A stretch of 64,000 nucleotides of DNA from Alkalicoccus halolimnae (lineage in GTDB: Bacteria > Bacillota > Bacilli > Bacillales > Salisediminibacteriaceae): positions 558,001 through 622,000 of the forward strand of contig NZ_CP144914.1 in the NCBI RefSeq assembly GCF_008014775.2. Direction: 5' to 3'. The position numbers were made by a program, and so were the translations under genes. Below the pieces are notes generated by a model, which was not told the DNA's origin, searched no databases, and saw nothing but the letters and a program-made list of their open reading frames with translations. How positions within the stretch are numbered: the stretch's first letter is position 1; each line of letters begins with the position of its first letter. Of this stretch, positions 35,310-42,885 are shown piece after piece.

Positions 35310-36986
35310 ATGTCGACAATTAAAACGCTTTGGGAACATGCCTGGAGAAGTCATGACCGTATTAAAGAAATGGTCGCATTTATGACTTTTCAATCCGATG
35401 GAAGCGGCGGAGGAAGGCCGCCCAGTGATGACAGTAAGCAAATGAAGAAAGCTTCCGGAAAAATGACCGGCCCCTACAAAAGACAGCCGTCTTCTGATGG
35501 CCGTGATTTCAACACGAAGCAGAAAGTAGGCTTAATCCTCGGTCCATTGCTATTTTTTATTATTCTATTCTTTTTCCAGCCGGCGGAACTCAGTGCAGAA
35601 GCGAGAGGGATCCTGGCAGCGACGGTATGGATTGCTACGTGGTGGATTACCGAAGCGATACCGATTCCGGCGACATCGCTTCTGCCTATTATTATCTTTC
35701 CGCTCGTAACAAATCTGGAAGTCGGAGAGGTTACCCCCAATTATGGAGATGGTATTGTTTTCCTCTTTTTAGGAGGGTTTATCATAGCTCTCGCTCTGGA
35801 AAGGTGGAATCTTCACCGGCGGATTGCATTGTTCATTATTAACGGGGTCGGCACGAGTACGAAGCGGCTTATGCTCGGCTTTATGCTTGCCACAGGGTTT
35901 TTATCGATGTGGATTTCCAATACCGCGACGGCAATGATGATGGTGCCGATCGGGACAGCTATTATTTTTCAGTTCAGCGAACTATTGAAAGACAGCGACA
36001 TAGAAAACGTAAAAGAGGAAGAAGCAAAGTTTTCGAAAGGTCTGATGATCGCCATCGCCTTCTCCGCTTCAATCGGCGGCTTGGGAACAATTATCGGTAC
36101 ACCGCCGAACACGATTCTTGCCGGGCAGCTGAGTGAGATTTTTGATTTTGATCTGTCGTTTGCCCAGTGGATGATGTTCGGGGTGCCGCTTGCCGCGGTC
36201 CTGATTACGATTGCCTGGATTTACCTCGTCACGTATGCTTTCCCGATGAAATTAAAAGAAATTCCGGGAAGCAGAAGGGTGATCCAGGATGAAAGAACAG
36301 AACTTGGGAAAATGAGTCCGGACGAAAAGATTGTCATGACGGTTTTCACACTTACCGCTGTGGCCTGGATTCTCCGATCGTTTGTACTCCAGCCCTATGT
36401 GCATGAAAACATTGACGACACGATGATCGCTATAACCGGGGCTCTTGTCCTCTTCCTTATTCCTTCTGTTCGGTACCAGGGAGTAAAACTGATGAACTGG
36501 GATACCGCGAGAAACGTCCCGTGGGGCATTCTGATTTTATTCGGGGGCGGTCTTGCGATTGCCGGAGCATTTGGAGACACCGGTCTCGACGCATGGATCG
36601 GGGAACAGCTGACGGTAATGGTCGGCGTCCAGTTCCTGATCATTGTTCTGGCCGTGACAGCTCTTGTGCTGTTCCTGACAGAGATTACATCCAATACTGC
36701 TTCGGCAACGATGCTGATGCCGATTATGGCAGCTCTTGCATCTGCGATTGACGTCCATCCGTTTGCGACGATGATTCCTGCAGCAGTAGCTGCTTCCTGT
36801 GCCTTTATGCTGCCGGTTGCGACGCCGCCGAACGCTGTTGTGTTCGGATCCGGTTACCTGCGTATGGGAGATATGATTAAGGCAGGTTTCTGGATGAACC
36901 TGATCGCTATTGTCGTCATCGTGACATTTGTGATGCTCCTGCTCCCTGTCGTATTCGGTATTGACTTAACGTCATTCCCGGGGTAA
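35310..36986 (+). CDS. DASS family (SLC13) sodium/dicarboxylate or anion symporter
   Basis: The 558-residue protein has a charged cytoplasmic N-terminus of about 70 residues and then at least eleven helices. The two re-entrant signature regions are present: MWISNTATAMMMVPIG (about residue 205) and TEITSNTASATMLMPIM (about 455), which carry the SNT motifs that bind Na+ and the substrate carboxylate. ATPPNAVVFGSGY near the end is the other family hallmark. I start at the ATG at 35310 after GGAGGG; the GTG at 35304 overlaps that site. It probably imports C4-dicarboxylates with Na+. Confidence 0.9.
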   Translation: MSTIKTLWEHAWRSHDRIKEMVAFMTFQSDGSGGGRPPSDDSKQMKKASGKMTGPYKRQPSSDGRDFNTKQKVGLILGPLLFFIILFFFQPAELSAEARGILAATVWIATWWITEAIPIPATSLLPIIIFPLVTNLEVGEVTPNYGDGIVFLFLGGFIIALALERWNLHRRIALFIINGVGTSTKRLMLGFMLATGFLSMWISNTATAMMMVPIGTAIIFQFSELLKDSDIENVKEEEAKFSKGLMIAIAFSASIGGLGTIIGTPPNTILAGQLSEIFDFDLSFAQWMMFGVPLAAVLITIAWIYLVTYAFPMKLKEIPGSRRVIQDERTELGKMSPDEKIVMTVFTLTAVAWILRSFVLQPYVHENIDDTMIAITGALVLFLIPSVRYQGVKLMNWDTARNVPWGILILFGGGLAIAGAFGDTGLDAWIGEQLTVMVGVQFLIIVLAVTALVLFLTEITSNTASATMLMPIMAALASAIDVHPFATMIPAAVAASCAFMLPVATPPNAVVFGSGYLRMGDMIKAGFWMNLIAIVVIVTFVMLLLPVVFGIDLTSFPG

Positions 36987-37004
36987 ACAGAACGTGTATA
37001 CAAA

Positions 37005-37047
37005 GAGCCTGCTTTGATTGTGATTTCTCAAAGCAGGCTCCTTTTTC
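37005..37047 (+). terminator. Terminator of the DASS symporter gene
   Basis: GAGCCTGCTTTGA and TCAAAGCAGGCTC form a perfect 13-bp stem followed by CTTTTTC. Confidence 0.85.
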
Positions 37048-37084
37048 TAAGCTCAGTTATTGACTCTCCTTATTCGGAGATTTT

Positions 37085-37245
37085 CTGCAGCAGCTTTAGA
37101 TGGACCGCAGTCAGAAAATCCTTTTCCATGTCCGTCACATGGAAAACAGCTGAATACCACCCCTGCAGAAAGCGTCCGGATTAAATGGGAATCAAAACTA
37201 ATTTTTGGGGATTCCTTTCTTACAGCAGCTTATGAAATTGATTCA
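37085..37245 (+). repeat. Second repeat family, partial copy
   Basis: AGATGGACCGCAGTCAGAAA, GCAGAAAGCGTCCGGATTAA and the end TTATGAAATTGATTCA match the right two thirds of the 31774-32041 element. Confidence 0.5.
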
Positions 37246-37354
37246 GATAAGACAATTTTGAAAAACAGGCAGGAGTTTTTGTATCTATATTGAATTATTT
37301 AGAGATGCAAAGGGAACTACTGCCCGTCACCAACTATTTTACAGGAGGAACTGT

Positions 37355-37819
37355 ATGCCTTTAACTGTGCAAGTATTAATAGGAATACTCGTTATCGGAA
37401 CAATTATTATGATTGTTACATCCTTTATTCCGATGCCGGTCCGCCAGCCGCTCCCGGAAACAGAACCGGAACCAGAACCAAAAAAGAACAGGAAAGCTTC
37501 TTCCGGGAAATCTAAAGGAGAAAAAAAACCAGGGTTATTCAAAACAATGTTCGTTTCCGGAATTTATCAGCCGTTTAATCGTCTGGCTAAAAAAGCCCGT
37601 TATAAAAAACTTCAGACGGAACAAAGAAAGACCAGTCTAAATACATATGAAATACGTGTATATATGCTCCGGGATTATAAATATGCAGCGGAGAGCGCGA
37701 AGATGATGGCGAAAATCAGGCCGATCGGAAAAATCGTCCGGGCCGACAAGTACAGGGATTTGATGGAAGTAACTGCTTCGGAAATAGCGATGTTTGAAAG
37801 AGGAGAAACTAAAAAGTAG
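37355..37819 (+). CDS. Single-pass membrane protein with basic cytoplasmic domain, unknown function
   Basis: The 154-residue protein has one N-terminal helix (VLIGILVIGTIIMIVTSFI), a Pro/Glu repeat (PLPETEPEPEPKK), a Lys-rich linker and a basic domain with RLAKKARYKKLQTEQRK and YEIRVYMLRDYKYAAESAKMM. ACAGGAGGA precedes the ATG. It is followed by a terminator and then the YeeE/YedE gene, with no sign of a shared transcript. Unrecognised. Confidence 0.68.
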   Translation: MPLTVQVLIGILVIGTIIMIVTSFIPMPVRQPLPETEPEPEPKKNRKASSGKSKGEKKPGLFKTMFVSGIYQPFNRLAKKARYKKLQTEQRKTSLNTYEIRVYMLRDYKYAAESAKMMAKIRPIGKIVRADKYRDLMEVTASEIAMFERGETKK

Positions 37820-37837
37820 GGTTTTACAGATGGGAAA

Positions 37838-37880
37838 AAGCACAGCCTGCAGATGTTTTCTGCCTGCTGGGCTTTTTTTC
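37838..37880 (+). terminator. Terminator after the basic membrane protein gene
   Basis: AGCACAGCCTGCAG pairs imperfectly with CTGCCTGCTGGGCT and TTTTTTT follows. Confidence 0.65.
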
Positions 37881-37974
37881 TTTTCATTGGAATAACAAAG
37901 GTTTTAAAAAACGTGAAGAAGGAAAGGAGGGGATAGGGGCACAGCCCACACAAAGGCAGAAGGGGTGAAATAAT

Positions 37975-39183
37975 ATGGCCGAAAGTCAATCAGATTCTGC
38001 TCCTGCTTATGAAAAACCACAGGGAATCATTACCTCTGTTGTTATACTTATTGGCATTATCGCAGCAGCTGCCGCCTACCTCAATTCCGGATGGCAGTTC
38101 GTTATCCTTTATTTCCTGGGCTTTTTAATAGGTTTTACGCTTTTTCATACGCGGTACGGGTTTGCTTCTGTTTATATTCAGATGCTCGAAAACGGAAATA
38201 CGGAAATGCTGCGGGGGCATATGCAGAAGTTAATTATTGCTGTCACGCTGTTCAGCCTGATTCTTTCCACGAATTCAGCGGCTTTCGGAGGGATGCCGGA
38301 AGGAGCAGTTGCTCCGATCAGTACTGGACTCGTAGTCGGTTCTTTCTTGTTTGGTTTCGGAATGAATATAGGCAGTAATCTCGCTCCTACGGCCATGCGG
38401 ACGATGAAAGGCGGCCGCACAGCCCTGCTTTTTACAGCGACAGGCTTTCTGACGGGAGCGACTCTCGGTACCTACCATTTTTCATTTTGGAACAGTTCGC
38501 TTCCTAACACCGAAGCGATCTCGCTTGCAGAAGATACTCCGCTGGGCTTCTTCGGGGCATGGCTTTTACAGACCGTCATCTTTTCGCTTGTCATCATCGG
38601 CACTTATATTTACAAGAAAAGAAAGCGTCCACCGGCACTTCCTCCGATGCCGCGGGGAACAAACTGGACAGAAATTCTCTTTAAATCCTGGCCTATATGG
38701 GTCGGAGCGATGGTATTCGCTGTATTAAACGCCGCAGTATTATTCGTGATGGGAAGTCCGTGGAAAGTCACGGCAGCTTTTTCGCTCTGGGGCTCAAAAA
38801 TCGCTCATGAAATCGGGCTGGATCCCGCTTCGTGGGGATACTGGGGGACGCAGGACCCGACAGCTTCTTTATCGGCTTCTCTTTTTACAAATGACTTAAG
38901 TGTGCTGAACTTCGGGGTTGTTTTCGGGACGATTTTAACAATGTCGCTTGCAGGTCTTATTCACTTCAGTAAAATACCGCTGCAGCTCGCCGGAATAACA
39001 CTCCTTGGAGGAATTCTGATGGGCTACGGTGCGACGATCTCTTTTGGTGCCAACGTCGGCTCCTACTTCAGCGGACTTGCCTCGATGAGCCTGCACGCTT
39101 GGATATGGACGTTTATGGCTGTAGCGGGGGTTTACACCGCCTATTTTGCCGGCAGAAAAATCCCGTTTATTGCTACAAAATAA
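37975..39183 (+). CDS. YeeE/YedE family transporter without any cysteine
   Basis: The 402-residue protein has about ten helices and the duplicated fold of the YeeE/YedE (TsuA) family that moves thiosulfate or selenium/sulfur species. The family landmarks are recognisable but the cysteines are replaced: FGFGMNIGSNLAPTAMRTM stands where a GGCASGT-type motif is usual, and GYGATISFGANVGSYFSG stands where GCNIGAYFSG is usual. I find no cysteine anywhere in the protein. AAGGGGTG precedes the ATG. No sulfurtransferase (TusA or rhodanese) gene is adjacent. It may carry another anion or act differently from TsuA. Confidence 0.82.
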   Translation: MAESQSDSAPAYEKPQGIITSVVILIGIIAAAAAYLNSGWQFVILYFLGFLIGFTLFHTRYGFASVYIQMLENGNTEMLRGHMQKLIIAVTLFSLILSTNSAAFGGMPEGAVAPISTGLVVGSFLFGFGMNIGSNLAPTAMRTMKGGRTALLFTATGFLTGATLGTYHFSFWNSSLPNTEAISLAEDTPLGFFGAWLLQTVIFSLVIIGTYIYKKRKRPPALPPMPRGTNWTEILFKSWPIWVGAMVFAVLNAAVLFVMGSPWKVTAAFSLWGSKIAHEIGLDPASWGYWGTQDPTASLSASLFTNDLSVLNFGVVFGTILTMSLAGLIHFSKIPLQLAGITLLGGILMGYGATISFGANVGSYFSGLASMSLHAWIWTFMAVAGVYTAYFAGRKIPFIATK

Positions 39184-39290
39184 ACTTGCCGCTAAACTAT
39201 CTGCCGATCATGAGTAAGCAGGTATCGCATTTTGTTAAGAAATCTCCGGAGCTGTCCCGTAAGGATAGGGAGCACGGCTTCGCACGGACA

Positions 39291-39328
39291 AAAGCCTGTT
39301 AGACAAATCTCCGTCTAACAGGCTTTTT
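39291..39328 (+). terminator. Terminator of the YeeE/YedE gene
   Basis: AAAGCCTGTTAGAC and GTCTAACAGGCTTT form a 14-bp stem followed by TTAA; the T-run is inside the arm. Confidence 0.8.
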
Positions 39329-39401
39329 AATATCGTGTCAGGCTCCGCACGTGCTTTCCAGGCTGTCTCGACTTACCTTTTGAGACAGCCGCTTTATAAA
39401 G

Positions 39402-39542
39402 AGGCTTTGTTAAAGCTCCGTGTTGTTTTTGGAGTGCCTGCGGCTCCTCCGCCTGCCGCGGAGAAAGCTGGAAAGCTCCTCCACGGCAGGTCAGTTGAAG
39501 CGAAGTTTTCTTATATATATCAACAACAGCTTTAACACAGCT
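39402..39542 (+). repeat. Short mosaic repeat with both inverted ends (about 140 bp)
   Basis: AGGCTTTGTTAAAGCTCCGTG at the left and AACAGCTTTAACACAGCTT at the right are inverted ends. The interior is a shortened form of the 11799 element, lacking its central 220 bases. Confidence 0.75.
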
Positions 39543-39550
39543 TATACAGA

Positions 39551-39590
39551 AAAGACCCCCTGTCTTTATCTTGAGACAGGGGGTCTTTTA
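39551..39590. terminator. Bidirectional terminator
   Basis: AAAGACCCCCTGTCT and AGACAGGGGGTCTTT form a 15-bp stem; TTA follows on plus and TCTGTA on minus. It ends the 46-residue protein gene. Confidence 0.75.
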
Positions 39591-39616
39591 TTATTGCAGG
39601 TTTTTCACACAGGGCT

Positions 39617-39757
39617 TTACTGCCCGCCGGATTTTTCTGCGTTCTGTGCAGCACGGTCGGCCTGTTTATAATCTTTGCTGTAAAGAACCTCCTGTGCACT
39701 GCTCATACCATTATTACGCTCATTTATTAGATGAGACGGCATTTTGTTTTTATCCAT
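39617..39757 (-). CDS. 46-residue soluble small protein
   Basis: On the minus strand AAAGGAG precedes an ATG that opens MDKNKMPSHLINERNNGMSS, followed by AQEVLYSKDYKQADRAAQNA and a short EKSGGQ tail. The polar, Asn/Gln/Ala-rich composition resembles small spore or stress proteins of Bacillus, but I do not recognise a family. The terminator at 39551 lies downstream. Confidence 0.6.
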   Translation of the reverse strand: MDKNKMPSHLINERNNGMSSAQEVLYSKDYKQADRAAQNAEKSGGQ

Positions 39758-39851
39758 GTGAAAGCACTCCTTTAAAGTAGGTCTTACAAGGCGGGTTCCC
39801 TGAGAAAAAAGCTGTTAAACATACGATTTCATAAGGTGTTCCCTGCGGCAC

Positions 39852-40643
39852 TTACAGAAGGGAAGACCCGCCGTCGATAAACAGCTCTGTGCCGGTAATG
39901 TGCCTCGAGGCGTCCGAAGCAAGAAAGGAAACAAGATCAGCCACTTCTTCCGGCTGTCCGGGACCTCCTTCAAGCGGCTGATCTCCTTCCGGATACTCGA
40001 CGGGAATTTCAATTTCTTTAAGTTTTTCGTCTTTCGGAAACGTGTTATCTCCAATATTGGTATCAATAAAGCCGGGGCATATCACATTCACGCGGATTTT
40101 GTAGTTGGTCAGTTCAAGGGCGGCCATCTTTCCGAAGGCGAGCTGGGCTGCCTTTGTACTGCTGTAGGCGGACATCCCGAAGTTGGAAAAAACGCGGGTG
40201 CCGTTGACAGAGCTCGTTAAAATGATGCTGCCTCCATTTTCTTTCATATGAGGGATAGCAGATTTGACGGTAAGAAAGGCTCCTTTCAGGTTGGTTTCAA
40301 TTGTCTGATCCCATTCTTCTGCCTTTAAATCTTCGATAGGGGCAACCGTCCCGTTAATACCCGCATTGGCAAAAACGATGTCGACTCCGTCGAATGTATC
40401 AGCGGCCTGGTTAAACGCATCCTGAATCTGCTTTTCGTTGGAAGTATCTGCAGAGGCCACGAGTGCTTCTCCGCCGTTTTTTTCAATGGCTTCTTTCGTG
40501 TCCCTGCTGTCTTCTTCTTTTAAATCAACGAGGCAGACTTTTACTCCCTGCTCCGCGAGCTGAAGAGCGGCTGCCCGGCCCATGCCGGATCCTGCCCCTG
40601 TGATGACGGCCGTTTTTCCTTTAAGGGATGTATATTTTTCCAT
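39852..40643 (-). CDS. Short-chain dehydrogenase/reductase (SDR, FabG-like)
   Basis: The 263-residue oxidoreductase has the dinucleotide motif TGAGSGMGRA (about 14-23), DL after strand 2 (VCLVDLKEE), NAG near 90, catalytic Ser in IILTSSVNG, and the YSSTKAA (YxxxK) pair near 158-164. The Asp at the end of strand 2 suggests NAD rather than NADP. I start at the ATG at 40643 after AAAGGAGG; the open frame extends 63 codons upstream without signals. Substrate unknown. Confidence 0.9.
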   Translation of the reverse strand: MEKYTSLKGKTAVITGAGSGMGRAAALQLAEQGVKVCLVDLKEEDSRDTKEAIEKNGGEALVASADTSNEKQIQDAFNQAADTFDGVDIVFANAGINGTVAPIEDLKAEEWDQTIETNLKGAFLTVKSAIPHMKENGGSIILTSSVNGTRVFSNFGMSAYSSTKAAQLAFGKMAALELTNYKIRVNVICPGFIDTNIGDNTFPKDEKLKEIEIPVEYPEGDQPLEGGPGQPEEVADLVSFLASDASRHITGTELFIDGGSSLL

Positions 40644-40869
40644 AATAGCCTCCTTTAAAATAGATAACGTTTCGTATAACTGTATCGCGATGCATTCGGA
40701 TTTTTCTGAAATAAAAGCTGTTCTGCACCTTCTATGCAGGGGCTGAAAAAAGACACTCCCTGTAGAGAAGATCTGGGCTGGTAAAACAGGCATATGGATA
40801 TCATATAGCCCTTCAAGTGGGAAATGAAACATGAAAAGGATGACTTTTCATTTATAAGAAGGCTGCCTT

Positions 40870-40935
40870 GAAAATAAAATAGATAAGCGTGCACCTTCGT
40901 TTCCATGGGGGCGCAGGGCCGGCCTCAGCTAATAA
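40870..40935 (-). repeat. Mosaic repeat, truncated copy
   Basis: The reverse complement TTAGCTGAGGCCGGCCCTGCG, CCCATGGAAACGAAGG and TTTTCAAGGCAGCC matches the right end of the 25566 copy. Confidence 0.6.
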
Positions 40936-40940
40936 GAAAA

Positions 40941-40974
40941 GAAGCGTTCCCTCGAGGTGCACAAGGGACGCTTC
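40941..40974 (-). terminator. Terminator of the 76-residue membrane protein gene
   Basis: GAAGCGTCCCT pairs with AGGGAACGCTTC (one bulge); on the minus strand TTTTCTTATT follows. Confidence 0.7.
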
Positions 40975-40985
40975 TTTCAGCTTTT

Positions 40986-41216
40986 TTATTCATCTGCGGG
41001 GGGACTGCTGAGAATTCTGCTGAAAGTCCGGTACACAATAAAGAGGAAAGTGCCGATGTAAACACTCCACACTAAAGATAGAAACGGTCTGATAAAACGA
41101 AAGAAATAGATACCGGTGAGAATTCCGAGAGAAAATAAACAGACCTTTAATATACCGATATCCATGATGGAAAAGTCATTTACCGAATCAAAAAATTTCC
41201 GGATCCAATTTTCCAT
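40986..41216 (-). CDS. Small membrane protein, function unknown
   Basis: The 76-residue protein has two hydrophobic helices (IGILKVCLFSLGILTGIYFF and SLVWSVYIGTFLFIVYRTF). The ATG at 41216 follows GGGAGTGGAG; an in-frame ATG eight codons earlier has no site. Unrecognised. Confidence 0.6.
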   Translation of the reverse strand: MENWIRKFFDSVNDFSIMDIGILKVCLFSLGILTGIYFFRFIRPFLSLVWSVYIGTFLFIVYRTFSRILSSPPADE

Positions 41217-41390
41217 TTTCTCCACTCCCGCTCTTATCATTTTTGGCTCGTAAGGCGTGAATAATTTGTCCTGTTAGTAGTTATATCCCCGAAAAACAGA
41301 AACTTAATACTAGACTTTCCATTTTTTTATCCTGTTTCATCTCCACGGAGGTGTCTTGTTACATAAGGGGTTTTTGACAAAACTGAAATC

Positions 41391-42008
41391 CTAAAGTGTA
41401 TTTCCTTCTGCCGGTATCGGCTGGTCTTTAAGCATTCGTGCAAAATGAATCAGGTTATAGGACATCATTTCGGTATTTTTCTTTGTGAATTCACTGTCCT
41501 GTCCGGCTTCCATATAGGAAGGACCCGGTCCTGCTTCTCCGACCCAATAGGAAAGGGCATTAGGAGGAACGGTGAAACCGATATTGATCATGGCGAAGAG
41601 GACCGCTCTTCCGGCTTCTTTGGCGCCGTCTTCGTTGCCGGTAACGAGGCATCCGAATACTTTGTTATAGTAGACCGACTGTCCGCTGTCGTTCTGCTCA
41701 TCACTGTTGGCGTAGAGACGTTCCATAAACAGGGAGGCAATACTGCTTCTCTCACCGTTCCAGATCGGGGTTCCTAGCACTACGATATCTGCTTCTCTTA
41801 CCTTTTCCATAATGGAAGGGAACTCATCTCCTCCACCCATGTCGAGGCTCATTCCGTGGGCAATTTTATAGTCGGCAAGACGGATTGTTTCGGTACTGAC
41901 ATCTTCTTTCGTCATCCATTGTCCCGACTTTTCCATTAAGGCTTCCGTATTGGATGTTTCTTCGCTTTTTTTCAAGGAAGTGTTCACATACAGTGCTTTC
42001 AATGGCAT
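41391..42008 (-). CDS. Flavodoxin-like NAD(P)H-dependent FMN reductase
   Basis: The 205-residue protein has a flavodoxin fold: LKALYVNTSLKKSEETSNT for the phosphate-binding loop, ADIVVLGTPIWNGERSSIASLF for the second flavin loop, and FGCLVTGNEDGAKEAGRAVL for the third. These fit the NADPH-dependent FMN reductase group. AAAAAGGAG precedes the ATG. It may be a quinone or azo reductase; there is no operon partner. Confidence 0.85.
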   Translation of the reverse strand: MPLKALYVNTSLKKSEETSNTEALMEKSGQWMTKEDVSTETIRLADYKIAHGMSLDMGGGDEFPSIMEKVREADIVVLGTPIWNGERSSIASLFMERLYANSDEQNDSGQSVYYNKVFGCLVTGNEDGAKEAGRAVLFAMINIGFTVPPNALSYWVGEAGPGPSYMEAGQDSEFTKKNTEMMSYNLIHFARMLKDQPIPAEGNTL

Positions 42009-42109
42009 AAATCATCCGCTCCTTTTTATAAATGATTCGGTTAATGTTTCCGGATCCTGCGTAATAATGCTACTTGAAAATATTTCTTCATTCCGGCGTG
42101 AAAACTGTT

Positions 42110-42245
42110 CAAACCTACTGCTGGATCTGAAAAAGCTTTCTTCCGCTCACTTAATGATTTCCACGACAAGGGGACGCTTTCCGTGGGGGTGGTTTTCAAC
42201 TAATTCCTCCCCTCCGGAAAGCAGCCTCCCTTAAAAAAAGATCCT
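42110..42245 (-). repeat. Second repeat family, partial inverted copy
   Basis: The reverse complement GAATTAGTTGAAAACCACCCC, GGAAAGCGTCCCCTTGTCG and GGAAATCATTAAGTG matches the right part of the 31774 element. Confidence 0.5.
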
Positions 42246-42359
42246 GACTATACAGAACCTTTCACAAAGTTCAGGGAAAAGACGAGCAGACAGCTTTCCA
42301 TAGTCTGACAGATACTGCTTTTATTCCCGATGTCGCTCGCTGTAAAACTTCAGCGGCGG

Positions 42360-42388
42360 TTGACTATATAAACAGAAGAGAATATAAT
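42360..42388 (+). promoter_or_regulatory. SigA promoter of the ars operon
   Basis: TTGACT and a perfect TATAAT are separated by 17 bases; the -10 lies inside the ArsR operator. Confidence 0.85.
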
Positions 42389-42401
42389 GAATTCATTATA
42401 T
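42382..42401. promoter_or_regulatory. ArsR operator
   Basis: ATATAATGAATTCATTATAT is a perfect 20-bp palindrome covering the -10 element. ArsR/SmtB repressors bind such AT-rich palindromes and leave on binding As(III) or Sb(III). Confidence 0.8.
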
Positions 42402-42441
42402 AAATGATTGTTAATATAAAAATAGAAAGCAGGGAGATTTA

Positions 42442-42843
42442 ATGAATAAAACAGTCGAACATGCGATTCCCATGTACGCCGACCTGTTTAAAATGATCAG
42501 CGATAAAAACCGCTTAAAAATTCTTCTATATTTGAAAGAAGACGAATTCTGCGTCTGCGAGCTCGGTTCCCTCCTTCATATCAGTCAGCCGGCCGTAAGC
42601 CAGAACTTGAAAAAACTGCGCGAGGCTTCGATTATTAAATCCCGTAAACATGACCAGTGGCATTTTTACAGCCTGAATGAAGAGTATAAGCAGATTGATA
42701 TGCTTCAATCTGTGCTCGAACAGCTTCCGTCTGCTGCGGACGAAATTAAAAGGATGAACGAGCAGGGGGAGCGGGTGCTCTGTACCGTTATTGACGTAAA
42801 AAACCCGGAAAATACAGCATCTGAAATAAAAACAGAAAACTAA
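42442..42843 (+). CDS. arsR: ArsR family arsenical-responsive repressor
   Basis: The 133-residue winged-helix repressor has the metalloid site EFCVCELGSLLHISQPAVSQNLKKLR, with both cysteines of the ELCVCDL-type motif placed at the start of the recognition helices. AGCAGGGAG precedes the ATG. It heads an operon with arsA 42 bases downstream and arsB beyond, and its own promoter carries a perfect palindrome. The C-terminal extension (NEQGERVLCTVIDVKNPEN) has a further Cys that could be a third ligand. Confidence 0.92.
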   Translation: MNKTVEHAIPMYADLFKMISDKNRLKILLYLKEDEFCVCELGSLLHISQPAVSQNLKKLREASIIKSRKHDQWHFYSLNEEYKQIDMLQSVLEQLPSAADEIKRMNEQGERVLCTVIDVKNPENTASEIKTEN

Positions 42844-42885
42844 AGGCAGCAAGCCGGACATAAAGGAATGCGAAAGGAGTAATAC

